Shown: positions 1-13,029, counted from the first letter of the stretch. The stretch: DNA of 64,000 nt from Lacibacter sediminis (GCF_014168535.1 NZ_CP060007.1:1984001-2048000); one strand, 5' to 3'. The notes: generated from the letters alone by a model not told the origin. Made by a program: numbers and translations.

Positions 1-1
1 C

Positions 2-388
2 GATGCATTTCCTGTGTTGATGATCGGGCAGGCATCGTTGGATGATTTGAACAGCCGCTTGGAAAAACCTGTGCCGATGAATCGCTTTCGTCCGAATATT
101 GTGTTTACTGACGGAACGGCATTTGAAGAAGATACGATGAGAGAGTTTCACATTAATGGAATAACATTTTATGCGGTGAAACCCTGTGCAAGATGTGTGG
201 TAACAACCACCGACCAGGAAACCGGCATTACTTCCAAGGAGCCATTGAAAACATTGTCAACTTACAGAACAGGAAACAATAAAGTGTATTTCGGACAGAA
301 TATTTTATACAAGAACGAAGGAACTATAAAAGTGGGAGATGAGTTGAAAGTGGTGGAGACAAAAGAAGCATTGCAGTTGAATGCCTGA
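2..388 (+). CDS. MOSC domain-containing protein, C-terminal part (5' end outside window)
   Basis: The reading frame is open from the first bases, so the gene starts upstream of the window and only about 128 residues are visible. They contain the pattern of YcbX-type MOSC proteins: the QASLDDLN segment, an RFRPNIV segment, and the CARCVVTTTD stretch whose cysteine is the conserved residue of MOSC domains. MOSC proteins are molybdenum-cofactor sulfurase-related carriers, and YcbX-type members act in Moco-dependent reductive detoxification. It ends 24 bases before moaA on the same strand, which fits a Moco-related function. The exact substrate cannot be told from this fragment. Confidence 0.85.
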   Translation, partial: DAFPVLMIGQASLDDLNSRLEKPVPMNRFRPNIVFTDGTAFEEDTMREFHINGITFYAVKPCARCVVTTTDQETGITSKEPLKTLSTYRTGNNKVYFGQNILYKNEGTIKVGDELKVVETKEALQLNA

Positions 389-412
389 TCATCTCTCAAT
401 AAAAAGAACAAC

Positions 413-1393
413 ATGTTGATCGATCAATATAACAGGGTACATAATTATTTACGGATATCGTTAACCGATAACTGCAACCTGCGTTGCTTTTATTGTATGC
501 CGGAAGAGGATTATGAATTTACAAAGCAGGCAAGCCTGATGCAGGCAGACGAAATTGAATCGCTGGCAAAAACATTTGTACGCCTTGGCGTTAATAAAAT
601 CCGCTTAACCGGCGGCGAGCCATTAGTACGAAAAGATGCAGCCGATATTATTCTTCGCTTATCAAAATTGCCCGTTAAACTTACACTCACTACCAATGGT
701 ACAAGATTACATGAGTTTGTAGATTTGCTGGAAGAAGCAGGAGTGCGTTCGCTCAATGTGAGTCTTGATACATTACAAGCAGCAACTTTTCAGCATCTCA
801 CCAGGAGAGATCAGTTTCAAAAAGTCATGGATAATATTCAGTTACTCATCAACCGTAACTTTCATGTAAAAGTAAATGTGGTGGTAATGAAAGGACTGAA
901 CGATGGGGAGATCAATGATTTTATTGCATGGACAAAAGATACGCCTGTGCATGTTCGCTTTATTGAGTTTATGCCGTTCAGCGGTAACCAATGGACAAGC
1001 AACCAGGTATTCACCTGGCAACAGATTTTACAGGTAGTAGAACAACAATATTCTTTTCTTCCACTGAAGAATGAAGAACATGATACTGCAAAAGGCTATA
1101 TCGTTCCCGGTCATACAGGAACATTTTCTGTGATCAGTACCATGAGTGCTCCTTTCTGCAGCAGCTGCAACCGCATGCGTTTAACAGCAGATGGTAAAAT
1201 GAAAAATTGTTTGTTTGCAGAAAAGGAAATGGATCTGTTGGCTGCATTACGCAGCGGTGAAGATGTAACCGAACTCATCAAACAAAATATAGCAGCCAAA
1301 GCAAAAGAACTCGGCGGCCAATTCACTGCCGACTTTGAGCACATCAACGCAGAAACCATTCACAACAGAAGTATGATTGGGATTGGAGGATAA
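413..1393 (+). CDS. moaA: GTP 3',8-cyclase MoaA (radical SAM, molybdenum cofactor step 1)
   Basis: This 326-residue protein has the usual MoaA length. The radical-SAM cysteines are C21, C25 and C28 (CNLRCFYC). A second C-terminal [4Fe-4S] site appears in the FCSSCNRMRLTADG region with a further Cys about 14 residues on (KNC). The protein ends in GIGG, matching the conserved C-terminal GG tail that MoaA inserts into its active site. It converts GTP to 3',8-cyclo-7,8-dihydro-GTP in the cytoplasm; MoaC, encoded at 24.7 kb as part of a fusion, takes the next step. It is separated from the other Moco genes by about 19.5 kb. Confidence 0.97.
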   Translation: MLIDQYNRVHNYLRISLTDNCNLRCFYCMPEEDYEFTKQASLMQADEIESLAKTFVRLGVNKIRLTGGEPLVRKDAADIILRLSKLPVKLTLTTNGTRLHEFVDLLEEAGVRSLNVSLDTLQAATFQHLTRRDQFQKVMDNIQLLINRNFHVKVNVVVMKGLNDGEINDFIAWTKDTPVHVRFIEFMPFSGNQWTSNQVFTWQQILQVVEQQYSFLPLKNEEHDTAKGYIVPGHTGTFSVISTMSAPFCSSCNRMRLTADGKMKNCLFAEKEMDLLAALRSGEDVTELIKQNIAAKAKELGGQFTADFEHINAETIHNRSMIGIGG

Positions 1394-1399
1394 AAACAA

Positions 1400-1429
1400 G
1401 TACGAAGTCGGAAGTTAGAAGTACGAAGT
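1400..1429 (+). repeat. Short direct repeat GTACGAAGT (two copies, 21 bp apart)
   Basis: GTACGAAGT occurs at 1400-1408 and 1421-1429 in the gap after moaA, within a purine-rich stretch of GAAGT-type words. It adjoins the dispersed repeat at 1443. It does not code for anything visible. Confidence 0.6.
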
Positions 1430-1442
1430 AAGAAGCCCACCA

Positions 1443-1469
1443 CGTCAGACGCCCTCGTCGGACGGAAAA
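1443..1469 (+). repeat. Dispersed intergenic repeat, copy 1
   Basis: A 27-base stretch of the form CGTCnGAyGyCCTCGTC followed by kGACGGAAAA. The copy at 20912-20938 matches it at 23 of 27 positions. It lies in the moaA/AraC-regulator gap. It contains nearly repeated CGTCnGACG units, so it resembles a small REP-like element. Number of genomic copies unknown. Confidence 0.6.
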
Positions 1470-1481
1470 CGTTAAATAAAC

Positions 1482-3509
<2,028 letters not shown>

Positions 3510-3524
3510 ATAAAACTAAGAAGA

Positions 3525-3989
3525 ATGAAACTTCTCTTGCAATTATTGATTCTAACTTTTCTATTAAATGCAACAGTGGCTTGTTCGCAAACAAAACCGC
3601 AAAAACAAGTAGAAATGGAAACAGAAACAGATAAATCATCAGTTCTTGAAGTGGCTCGCCAACTGACAGAGTTGATGATTGAAAAGAATATTGCTGCAAT
3701 GAATAAGATTGTAGATAAAAATTTTACACTCACACATATCACAGGATATGTACAGTCAAAAAAGGAATGGTTCTCCGAAATTGAAACTGAGCGAATGAAA
3801 TACTATTCATATAAAGAGGTGAAAACGTCAGTAGAGATTGACGGAAACAAAGGCACATTTGTTGGTCAGAATATTTTAGATGCAAGAATTTGGGGATCAA
3901 GAAATAACTGGCGACTGCAACAAACGATGCAGCTTGAAAAACGTAACGGCAAATGGATTATCCTGAAATCCGTGGCTACCACTTTTTAA
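3525..3989 (+). CDS. NTF2-like (DUF4440-type) lipoprotein
   Basis: A 154-residue protein with an SPII signal: a hydrophobic stretch followed by the lipobox TVAC with Cys around residue 20. The mature part (ELMIEKNIAAMNKIVDKNFTLTHITGY, then a C-terminal strand pattern ending GKWIILKS) has the cone-shaped NTF2/SnoaL-like fold seen in DUF4440 proteins. It sits 15 bases after one aldo/keto reductase and 21 before the next. Family members are either small enzymes or ligand-binding proteins; the role here is unknown. It is similar in type to the two proteins at 9081 and 9633. Confidence 0.75.
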   Translation: MKLLLQLLILTFLLNATVACSQTKPQKQVEMETETDKSSVLEVARQLTELMIEKNIAAMNKIVDKNFTLTHITGYVQSKKEWFSEIETERMKYYSYKEVKTSVEIDGNKGTFVGQNILDARIWGSRNNWRLQQTMQLEKRNGKWIILKSVATTF

Positions 3990-4004
3990 GAAAATCATAA
4001 ATAA

Positions 4005-5044
<1,040 letters not shown>

Positions 5045-5048
5045 TCAA

Positions 5049-5669
5049 ATGAAAGGAAGAAGAACATATTTCGCATTGATCTTAGCAACCTGTTTGCTAT
5101 TGTGCGGTTGTACAACGGCGCAAACTCCATCAACTGAACTTGACGAGACGCTGAAAAATAAAAACGTGTTGATCGTTTACTTATCAAGAACAAAAAACAC
5201 AAAAGCAGTAGCAGAGATCATACACAAACATACAGGCGGCACATTGGTGGAACTAGTATTAGAAAATCCTTATCCCGAAAATTACAAAGCAATTGTAGAA
5301 CAGGTGGCAAATGAAAATGCGACAGGATTTTTGCCGGTATTGAAAACAAAGATTGACAGCATCGAGAAATACGATTTTGTATTCATCGGGTTTCCTACCT
5401 GGGGCATGCAATTGCCACCACCCATGAAAAGCTTCTTAAAGCAATATGATCTAGACGGAAAAATAATTATTCCTTTCAATACACATGCTGGCTATGGTGT
5501 GGGAAGTGGTTTTGAAACTTTAAAAAAAATCTGCAAGAAGTGCAAGGTGCTGGAAGGGTTTTCAACAAAAGGAGGAGTGGAGAGAGACGGAATTTTATTT
5601 GTAATGGATGGTGATAAGGAAAAACAAGTGCAAACCGAAAAAAGAAGTGGTTGCAAAGAATTGAATTAG
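5049..5669 (+). CDS. Flavodoxin family lipoprotein
   Basis: A 206-residue protein whose N terminus carries a hydrophobic segment and a lipobox ending in Cys (LLLCGC, about residue 21), so it should be anchored in the envelope. The remaining sequence is a flavodoxin fold: the FMN phosphate loop YLSRTKNTKAVA, then FVFIGFPTWGMQLPPPMKSFL and FNTHAGYGVGSGFETL for the isoalloxazine-binding loops. It would carry electrons or reduce quinones using FMN. It lies between two aldo/keto reductases. A lipid-anchored flavodoxin needs FMN outside the cytoplasm, which is noteworthy but known in Bacteroidota annotations. Confidence 0.88.
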   Translation: MKGRRTYFALILATCLLLCGCTTAQTPSTELDETLKNKNVLIVYLSRTKNTKAVAEIIHKHTGGTLVELVLENPYPENYKAIVEQVANENATGFLPVLKTKIDSIEKYDFVFIGFPTWGMQLPPPMKSFLKQYDLDGKIIIPFNTHAGYGVGSGFETLKKICKKCKVLEGFSTKGGVERDGILFVMDGDKEKQVQTEKRSGCKELN

Positions 5670-5688
5670 TTAAAAAATAAATTAGCAA

Positions 5689-6786
<1,098 letters not shown>

Positions 6787-6820
6787 TTGCATAATAATTC
6801 CATACAGTCATTTTAAGAAT

Positions 6821-7393
6821 ATGAAAAAGATATTGATTATAGGGGCAGGTGGAAGTCTTGCTCAATATGTAATTGAAGCAGTAAAACAATTGCCAGATAC
6901 ATCACTTACATTGTTTGTAAGAAACAGGAACCGGCTTTCAAAAAATATTGTGGAAAGCTGTAGTGTTTTTGAAGGCGATGCTATGAATTTCACAGATGTA
7001 AAAAATGCAGTAAAAGGCCAAGATATTATTTATGTAAATCTTTCAGGCGATTTAGAAGCAATGGCAAAGAATATTGTAAAAGCCATGCAGGAAACAGGAG
7101 TAAAAAGAATTGTTGCCATCAGTTCCATTGGCATTTATGACACCCCGTTACGAAGTGTTTTAATACCATACAGGAAACTGGCAGATGTTATAGAAGCATC
7201 GGGTTTAGACTATACTATTTTGCGCCCCGATTGGTTTACGAATGGGAATGAAATTGACTACGCCCTTACACAAAAAGGCGAACCTGAAACGGGCAGTGCC
7301 GTTTCAAGAAAAAGTATAGCAGCCTTTATTTCTTCGCTTGTTGAAAACCCCTGGTTGCACAAAAAGGAGAATCTGGGAATTAGCAAACCATAA
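6821..7393 (+). CDS. NAD(P)-binding, NmrA/SDR-like atypical oxidoreductase
   Basis: A 190-residue Rossmann-fold protein. The N-terminal strand and glycine loop IIGAGGSLAQYV binds the dinucleotide; GDAMNFTDVKNAVKGQDIIYVNLSG and RIVAISSIGIYD are typical of atypical short-chain dehydrogenases (NAD(P)H-binding PF13460 type). There is no YxxxK pair in the classical place, so it may be a redox sensor or an atypical reductase. No signal peptide. It lies 34 bases after the Tat-linked reductase and 10 before the TMEM175-like gene. Confidence 0.82.
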   Translation: MKKILIIGAGGSLAQYVIEAVKQLPDTSLTLFVRNRNRLSKNIVESCSVFEGDAMNFTDVKNAVKGQDIIYVNLSGDLEAMAKNIVKAMQETGVKRIVAISSIGIYDTPLRSVLIPYRKLADVIEASGLDYTILRPDWFTNGNEIDYALTQKGEPETGSAVSRKSIAAFISSLVENPWLHKKENLGISKP

Positions 7394-7403
7394 CAAGCAG
7401 GTA

Positions 7404-7970
7404 ATGCAGAAAAATCGTTTAGAGGCATTTTCAGATGGGGTACTGGCTATTATTATTACCATCATGGTAATGGAATTAAAAGTGCCACACAACCCCTCAT
7501 GGCAAAGTTATATCGATGCATATCCTGTATTTGCAAGCTATGCACTCAGTTTTGTTTTTGTTGGTTTGTATTGGAGTAATCATCATCACCTGTTTCATGC
7601 CGCTTCCAAGGTTAACAATAAAATTCTTTGGTTGAATATGTTTGTGCTTTTTTGGGAATCGCTGATTCCATTTGTAACATCATCGATGGGTGAGAATCAT
7701 TTTGCAAACATCACCGTAACAATGTATGCGTTAGTAATGACTGCAAGCACTATTGCTCACATGATTTTGGTAAACGGATTGTGCAGGCTTCATGGTGTCA
7801 ACTCTGCATTTTCAAAAGCATACAAAGGACACTCAAAGAGTTATGTTACAATAGCTGTAAATCTTTCGGCAGCATTACTTGCATTGATGGGGTTTCCTAA
7901 ACTTGCATTTTGTGTAATGGCAGTTATGGCAATAGCATGGTTTTTACCAAATCACCGTGTTCAAAGTTAA
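7404..7970 (+). CDS. TMEM175 family (DUF1211) membrane protein, putative potassium channel
   Basis: A 188-residue integral membrane protein with about six hydrophobic segments. The first helix has the family signature RLEAFSDGVLAIIITIMVMEL (the FSD motif of bacterial TMEM175 potassium channels, PF06736), and a later segment carries the histidine-rich YWSNHHHLFH. The open frame begins at 7338 inside the previous gene, but ATG 7404 gives the correct family N terminus (MQKNRLEAF). Its location within a redox gene series has no obvious explanation. Confidence 0.88.
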   Translation: MQKNRLEAFSDGVLAIIITIMVMELKVPHNPSWQSYIDAYPVFASYALSFVFVGLYWSNHHHLFHAASKVNNKILWLNMFVLFWESLIPFVTSSMGENHFANITVTMYALVMTASTIAHMILVNGLCRLHGVNSAFSKAYKGHSKSYVTIAVNLSAALLALMGFPKLAFCVMAVMAIAWFLPNHRVQS

Positions 7971-7994
7971 TCACAATAAAAAAAGAATCATTAT

Positions 7995-9050
7995 ATGAAT
8001 ACAAAACAAGTTAAAGCATTCGGTACAACAGGAGCAGCCGAACCTTTGCACGAAATGAATATTAACCGTAGAATCGTTAAAGCGCATGATGTTGAAATGG
8101 AAATATTGTACTGTGGTATCTGTCATTCAGATCTGCATCAAATTAAAAATGATTTTGGCGGTACAATGTTTCCCATTGTTCCAGGCCATGAAATGGTAGG
8201 AAGGGTTATAGCTGTCGGAGCTCATGTTAAAAATTTTAAAGAGGGTGACCTTGCCGCAGTTGGTTGCATAGTGGAGAGTTGCGGACATTGCGAATATTGC
8301 AATGATGGTTTAGAACCTTTCTGTGAGGAAGGTGTAACGTACTCCTTTAACAGTCCGGATAAATTGTTAGGCGGCGCAACCTACGGAGGTTTTTCAAAAA
8401 CATATGTTTGTGAAGAAAAGTATGTGTTGCATATGCCTGCATTTAACGATCTGGCAGCAGCAGCGCCATTACTTTGTGCGGGCATCACCGTTTATTCTCC
8501 GCTAAAACATTGGCAGGCTGGTCCGGGGAAAAAAGTAGGTATTTTAGGAATTGGAGGTTTAGGTCACTTAGCAATTAAAATTGCAAAAGCAATGGGCGCA
8601 CATGTAACTGTGTTTACAACATCTGCATCGAAAGTTGAAGATGCAAAACGATTGGGTGCAGATGAATCTGTGTTATCTTCTGATGCAGAAAAAATGAGCC
8701 GCTTGAATCGTCAGTTACATTTTATCATTGACACTGTTTCTGCAAAACATGATGTGAATACTTATCTGAACTTATTGCGTCACGATGGAACAGTTGTTTT
8801 AGTAGGGTTGCCACCTGAACCATTAGAAATTGGCGCATTTAATGTGGTGATGGGTAGGAGAAGTTTTGCCGGCTCCAACATTGGGGGTATTGCTGAAACA
8901 CAGGAAATGCTGGACTTCTGTTTTCAACACAACATCACAGCCGATAGTGAGGTCATCGCTATTCAGGAAGTAAACGAAGCATTTGAACGTTTAGAAAGAG
9001 GCGATGTGAAATACCGGTTTGTAATTGATATGGCCTCGCTGGCTAATTGA
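7995..9050 (+). CDS. Zinc-dependent NAD(P) alcohol dehydrogenase (YahK/CAD type)
   Basis: A 351-residue medium-chain dehydrogenase. Catalytic zinc ligands are in GICHSDLH and PGHEMVG; the structural zinc site is the four-cysteine CGHCEYCNDGLEPFC. The Rossmann motif GIGGLGHLAIKIAKAMGA binds NAD(P), and the region after it (TTSASK) is typical of NADP-preferring cinnamyl-alcohol/YahK-type aldehyde reductases. It reduces aldehydes to alcohols, or the reverse, in the cytoplasm. It extends the AraC-facing carbonyl-reduction series. Substrate unknown. Confidence 0.93.
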   Translation: MNTKQVKAFGTTGAAEPLHEMNINRRIVKAHDVEMEILYCGICHSDLHQIKNDFGGTMFPIVPGHEMVGRVIAVGAHVKNFKEGDLAAVGCIVESCGHCEYCNDGLEPFCEEGVTYSFNSPDKLLGGATYGGFSKTYVCEEKYVLHMPAFNDLAAAAPLLCAGITVYSPLKHWQAGPGKKVGILGIGGLGHLAIKIAKAMGAHVTVFTTSASKVEDAKRLGADESVLSSDAEKMSRLNRQLHFIIDTVSAKHDVNTYLNLLRHDGTVVLVGLPPEPLEIGAFNVVMGRRSFAGSNIGGIAETQEMLDFCFQHNITADSEVIAIQEVNEAFERLERGDVKYRFVIDMASLAN

Positions 9051-9080
9051 TCGTAATCTTAAACTTCTAAATACAACTAT

Positions 9081-9557
9081 ATGAAATTAACGATGCTCGT
9101 TTTATGTTTTTTGTTTGCAACTACGCAATACAGCACTGCACAACAAACAAAACCAATTCTTACTGCTGCAGAGCAACAGCTAATTGATCTCTCGAAACAA
9201 AAATGGCAATGGATGTCAGATAAGAATGCAGATTCATTATCGCTTCTCTTTCATGAAAAATCCATGTTTATACACATGGGTGGAACCTGGGGAAAGCAAC
9301 AGGAGATCAATGTGATCAAAAGCGGCGGCATCTGGTACAAGAAAGCAGAGGTGTATTCAGCATCAGTAAATATTATTGGCAATACAGCCATCCTGTTAAA
9401 CGACATCGATTTGGTAGCGGTTGTTGGAGGAAATGAAGTGATCAATCCTTTTATGGTAACAGAAGTATATATCAAAGAAAACGGAAAATGGACGATGGGC
9501 TCGCTTACATTTTCAAAGTTGATGCGACCTGTTAAAATGACGGGCACTAACAAATAA
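9081..9557 (+). CDS. Exported NTF2-like (DUF4440) protein
   Basis: A 158-residue protein with a Sec signal (hydrophobic first 17 residues, cleavage near STAQQ). The mature domain has LSKQKWQWMSDKNADSLSLLF, MGGTWGKQQEINVIKSG and a C-terminal GKWTMGSLTFSKL, a SnoaL/NTF2-like cone fold. It is a tandem paralog of the next gene, with the same motifs in order. Function unknown; such proteins often accompany short-chain reductases and may bind small aromatic or carbonyl compounds. Confidence 0.75.
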   Translation: MKLTMLVLCFLFATTQYSTAQQTKPILTAAEQQLIDLSKQKWQWMSDKNADSLSLLFHEKSMFIHMGGTWGKQQEINVIKSGGIWYKKAEVYSASVNIIGNTAILLNDIDLVAVVGGNEVINPFMVTEVYIKENGKWTMGSLTFSKLMRPVKMTGTNK

Positions 9558-9632
9558 CCGACAGATTTAAATCAATATTTTAAAACTGTCAACTGTAGAA
9601 AATATATTATTGAATCAATAAAAAATAGCTGT

Positions 9633-10112
9633 ATGAAAGGATCAATTGCGTTAATCTGTTTTTTACTCATCACATTTACGATGGGTTGCTCATCTCAAAA
9701 AAACAGTTCTTCTACTGCAGGTAATGCAAATTCTCAGCAGGAAGTACTCAATCTGTCAAAAGAGAAATGGCAGTGGATGGCAGATAAGAATGTAGATAAG
9801 CTGACTTCACTCTTTCATGATCAATCCAAATTTGTGCACATGAGTGGCACATGGAAAAAAGCCGAAGAACTGGAGATCATTAAAACAGGAAGCATCTGGT
9901 ATAAAAAAGCAGATGTGCATGATGTTGCAGTTGAAATGGTAGATGATGTTGCCATAGTCTGGAGTCGTATTACACTCACAGCAGTAGTTCGTGGGGCAGA
10001 TGTAGTAACTGAATTTACAGTTACCGAACTTTATAAAAAACAAAGTGGAAGCTGGAAACTATTGGCGTTAACGTTTAGCAGTGTACGGGATACGCATCAA
10101 ATTAAGCATTAG
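9633..10112 (+). CDS. NTF2-like (DUF4440) lipoprotein, paralog of preceding gene
   Basis: A 159-residue protein whose N terminus ends in a lipobox (TMGC, Cys about residue 19), so unlike its paralog at 9081 it should be lipid-anchored. The mature domain repeats the same signature: LSKEKWQWMADKNVDKL, MSGTWKKAEELEIIKTGSIWYKK. The two proteins appear to be a tandem duplication that then diverged in export signal. No catalytic residues can be assigned. Confidence 0.75.
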   Translation: MKGSIALICFLLITFTMGCSSQKNSSSTAGNANSQQEVLNLSKEKWQWMADKNVDKLTSLFHDQSKFVHMSGTWKKAEELEIIKTGSIWYKKADVHDVAVEMVDDVAIVWSRITLTAVVRGADVVTEFTVTELYKKQSGSWKLLALTFSSVRDTHQIKH

Positions 10113-10139
10113 AATTAATTGATCACAAAAGAAATTTGT

Positions 10140-10862
10140 ATGCGCACAATTAATTCTTTCATAGTGCTGGTATTGGTTGCCTCATCTATTATAAAGGTGA
10201 GTGCTAAACCATTGGTGCATACAAATGAACACCTGGATAAGAAGCAGCAGAGCATTATTATCATTTCATCTCTTGCCTCAAAAGGAGACCTGGTACAATT
10301 ACAGAAAGCTTTGCATGATGGGTTAGACGCCGGATTAACTATAAATCAAATCAAAGAGGTTATTGTTCATTTATATGCATACTGTGGATTTCCACGCAGC
10401 ATAAGAGGGTTGCAGACTTTTATGGAAGTACTTCAACAACGAAAAGCGAAAGGAATTACTGATAAAACAGGAAACAATGCTTCACCCATCGCTAATGACA
10501 GCAACAAATACGAACGTGGGAAAAAGATTTTAGGTGAACTTACGAACACAAAACAACCTGATTCACTTAGCGGTTATTCTGCCTTTGCGCCGGTAATTGA
10601 CACTTTTCTGAAAGAGCATTTGTTTGCAGATATTTTTGAACGGGATGTTTTAACCTATGCTCAACGGGAACTGGTAACCATTTCGGTACTCAGTACCATT
10701 GGAAATGCAGAACCCATGTTGAAATCGCATTTATCCATTTCTCTCAATGTGGGGTTATCTCCTCAACATTTACATGAATTCGTCAACATCATTTCAGTAA
10801 CCATCGGTAAAAATGAGGGGGATACTGCAGGAAAAGTGTTGGAGGAAGTGTTGAAAAAGTAA
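10140..10862 (+). CDS. Exported carboxymuconolactone decarboxylase (CMD/AhpD-like) family protein
   Basis: A 240-residue protein with a Sec signal (MRTINSFIVLVLVASS, cleavage near VSAKP). It contains two CMD-type halves: ASKGDLVQLQKALHDGLDAGLTINQIKEVIVHLYAYCGFPRS and RELVTISVLSTIGNAEPMLKSH followed by GLSPQHLHE. There is no CxxC pair, so it is nearer gamma-carboxymuconolactone decarboxylase than the AhpD thiol peroxidases. A TTG at 10119 extends the frame, but ATG 10140 gives a clean signal peptide. Its exported location is not typical of the catabolic enzyme, so the function is open. Confidence 0.82.
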   Translation: MRTINSFIVLVLVASSIIKVSAKPLVHTNEHLDKKQQSIIIISSLASKGDLVQLQKALHDGLDAGLTINQIKEVIVHLYAYCGFPRSIRGLQTFMEVLQQRKAKGITDKTGNNASPIANDSNKYERGKKILGELTNTKQPDSLSGYSAFAPVIDTFLKEHLFADIFERDVLTYAQRELVTISVLSTIGNAEPMLKSHLSISLNVGLSPQHLHEFVNIISVTIGKNEGDTAGKVLEEVLKK

Positions 10863-10887
10863 TAGTTGAGTTTTAAATTTTTTAGCA

Positions 10888-11949
10888 ATGAAAAAAATCG
10901 CATCTATATTTTTAGTAACAATGTCAATGGTAGCTACAATTAAAATCAATGCACAATCTACTCAGCAAGTGAAACAGCAAAACGCTTTTACACTTGTGTA
11001 CGATGCTGCAATTACAAAAAATGAAAAAGGAAAAGTAAATATTCATCCTGTTACATATAAACTGAACGGGATCGATATTGCTGCAAATATTTATACGCCT
11101 GCCAATTACGATTCGTTAAAAAAATACCCGGCAATAGTGGTAGCACATCCTAATGGCGGTATAAAAGAACAAACGGCTGGATTATATGGGCAACGTTTGG
11201 CGGAGGCTGGTTATATAACGATTGTAGCAGATGCTGCGTACCAGGGAGCAAGCGGCGGTACTCCACGTCATACAGATAAACCATCAAGCCGCATTGAAGA
11301 TATTCATGGTATGGCTGATTTTATTTCGCAACACGCAGGCGTTGATGCAAACCGTTTAGGTGTTCTGGGTATTTGTGGAGGTGGTGGTTACACGTTAAAA
11401 GCAGCTCAGTCAGATAAACGGTTTAAAGCAGTAGCAACGCTGAGTATGTTCAATTCAGGTGAAGTAAGACGCAATGGCTTTCAGAATTCACAGATACATA
11501 CTATCCAGGAGCGTTTAAAAAAAGCATCGGAGGCACGAGCACAGGAAGCTGCAGGTGGTGAAATAATGTATGCTGGTGTGGCAAGTGTTACCGATGAAGA
11601 GATAGCCCGGACCTCAACTGATCTTTATCGTGAAGGGTATGTGTATTATTACAGAACGCATGCACATCCCAACTCTACTTTTTTATACACGATGAGTAGT
11701 TTGCTTGATTTGATGACATGGGATGCCAGTACGAATATGGATTTAATTGATCAACCCTTATTAATGATGGCCGGCAGCAAAGCCGATACAAAATATATGA
11801 CTGATGAAGCATTTAAAAAAGCAACCAATGCAAAAAGCAAAGAGTTGTTTTTAATTGATGGGGCAACTCATATACAAACCTACTGGAAGCCAGAGTATGT
11901 ATCACAAGCCGTCAATAAATTGGTTCGTTTTTATCAATCCAATCTTTAA
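10888..11949 (+). CDS. Exported alpha/beta hydrolase, dienelactone-hydrolase-like
   Basis: A 353-residue protein with a Sec signal ending near NAQST. The alpha/beta-hydrolase core has VVAHPNGG (oxyanion region), the nucleophile elbow GICGGGG with Cys instead of Ser as in dienelactone hydrolase, and a C-terminal LIDGATHIQTYW supplying the His. The acidic residue is likely in the MMAGSKADTKYM segment. It would hydrolyse an ester or lactone in the periplasm. It lies between the CMD-like and cupin genes, a set reminiscent of aromatic or lactone metabolism. Confidence 0.85.
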   Translation: MKKIASIFLVTMSMVATIKINAQSTQQVKQQNAFTLVYDAAITKNEKGKVNIHPVTYKLNGIDIAANIYTPANYDSLKKYPAIVVAHPNGGIKEQTAGLYGQRLAEAGYITIVADAAYQGASGGTPRHTDKPSSRIEDIHGMADFISQHAGVDANRLGVLGICGGGGYTLKAAQSDKRFKAVATLSMFNSGEVRRNGFQNSQIHTIQERLKKASEARAQEAAGGEIMYAGVASVTDEEIARTSTDLYREGYVYYYRTHAHPNSTFLYTMSSLLDLMTWDASTNMDLIDQPLLMMAGSKADTKYMTDEAFKKATNAKSKELFLIDGATHIQTYWKPEYVSQAVNKLVRFYQSNL

Positions 11950-11959
11950 CGTTTACAAT

Positions 11960-12445
11960 ATGAAACTTCATCTTAGTTATATACTGCCGCTATTCTTATT
12001 GCTATTGACAGCATGCAAGAACAAAGAGGAAATGAATCACTCAAAGAGCGAAAGCACACTTGTTTTTCCGAAAGGGGAAAAAATTACGAATGATAATTTT
12101 ACGGGCAATGCCTATTTACAAATGCTTATTGCTGCCGACAGTCTTAATGCCATAGCAGTGGGTAATGTTACTTTCGAACCGGGTGCCAGGAGCAAATGGC
12201 ATTTACATCCGGCAGGACAAATATTATTGGTAACTGATGGTGTAGGTTATTACCAGGAAAAAGGTCAACCTAAAAAAATACTCCGCAAAGGAGATGCTGT
12301 AAAATGTCCGCCTGATGTTCCGCATTGGCACGGAGCAAGTGCCGACAGTGCTTTTGTTCAACTTGCCATCACCGGGAGAGAAAAAGGTGAAACAGTTTGG
12401 TTGCAGCCCGTAACCGAAGAGGAGTATCACAGTAACAACAAGTGA
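11960..12445 (+). CDS. Cupin domain lipoprotein
   Basis: A 161-residue protein. A frame is open from 11855, but ATG 11960 gives a lipoprotein signal (MKLHLSYILPLFLLLLTAC, Cys at residue 19). The mature part is a single RmlC-type cupin: FEPGARSKWHLHPAGQILLVTDG supplies two metal-binding His and KGDAVKCPPDVPHWHGA the second motif. Such proteins often pair with carboxymuconolactone-decarboxylase-like genes, as here. A metal-dependent oxygenase or isomerase role is possible, but not provable from sequence. Confidence 0.87.
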   Translation: MKLHLSYILPLFLLLLTACKNKEEMNHSKSESTLVFPKGEKITNDNFTGNAYLQMLIAADSLNAIAVGNVTFEPGARSKWHLHPAGQILLVTDGVGYYQEKGQPKKILRKGDAVKCPPDVPHWHGASADSAFVQLAITGREKGETVWLQPVTEEEYHSNNK

Positions 12446-12534
12446 GAAATCCTTCAATCAATCTCCGTTAATCTTCCCAAATCACGCATTCATATAATTG
12501 TGGTGCTTTTCTGCTATCATGTTTTGAAGAATGG

Positions 12535-12562
12535 CTAACTTTCCCAAAAGTATTCCATTATG
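12535..12562 (+). repeat. Conserved 28-bp leader, copy at first iorA
   Basis: The 28 bases ending in the start codon of the first iorA (pattern CTAACTTTCnnAAAAGTATTCC then nnTATG) match those ending in the start codon of the second iorA (15417-15444) at 24 of 28 positions. This indicates that the duplication of the small-subunit gene included its leader, or that the leader is under selection. Confidence 0.7.
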
Positions 12563-13027
12563 GCAGCTATCAATTTGAACGTAAATGGTAAAACGCTATC
12601 GGTTGATGTAGATCCTGCAACACCATTGTTATGGGTGCTGAGAGATCATTTAAATCTTGTGGGCACAAAATTCGGTTGTGGCATGGCACAATGTGGCGCA
12701 TGCACGGTTCATTTAAACGGCAGCGCTGTGCGTTCCTGTTCAATACCAGTTTCATCTGTAAAAAATAATGCAATTGTTACCATTGAAGGGTTGAGCGAAA
12801 AAGGCGATCATCCACTGCAACAGGCATGGGAAGAATTGGATGTGTCGCAATGTGGTTATTGTCAAGCCGGCCAGATCATGAGTGCGGCAGCATTGTTGAA
12901 ACGAAATCCAAAACCAACAGATGTGGATATTGATAATGCGATGTCGGGAAATATCTGCAGATGCGGAACACATGTCCGTATCAGACAGGCAATTCATTTA
13001 GCAGCCAAACAACCAAGCAAAAAATAA
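12560..13027 (+). CDS. iorA: (2Fe-2S)-binding small subunit of molybdenum hydroxylase, copy 1
   Basis: A 155-residue protein of the isoquinoline 1-oxidoreductase/aldehyde oxidase small-subunit type. The N-terminal plant-type [2Fe-2S] site is in [16 protein letters not shown] with a further Cys at VRSCSIPV; the C-terminal four-helix domain binds the second cluster with [10 protein letters not shown] and [12 protein letters not shown]. It passes electrons from the molybdenum subunit encoded 2 bases downstream. It lacks its own signal and probably travels with the Tat-exported large subunit. Gene symbol reflects family resemblance, not a known substrate. Confidence 0.93.
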   Translation: MAAINLNVNGKTLSVDVDPATPLLWVLRDHLNLVGTKFGCGMAQCGACTVHLNGSAVRSCSIPVSSVKNNAIVTIEGLSEKGDHPLQQAWEELDVSQCGYCQAGQIMSAAALLKRNPKPTDVDIDNAMSGNICRCGTHVRIRQAIHLAAKQPSKK

Positions 13028-13029
13028 TT

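Noticed and set aside
12446..12559. Possible small gene or riboswitch between the cupin gene and iorA
   Set aside because: Only 114 bases with no ORF or stable stem seen apart from the shared iorA leader.
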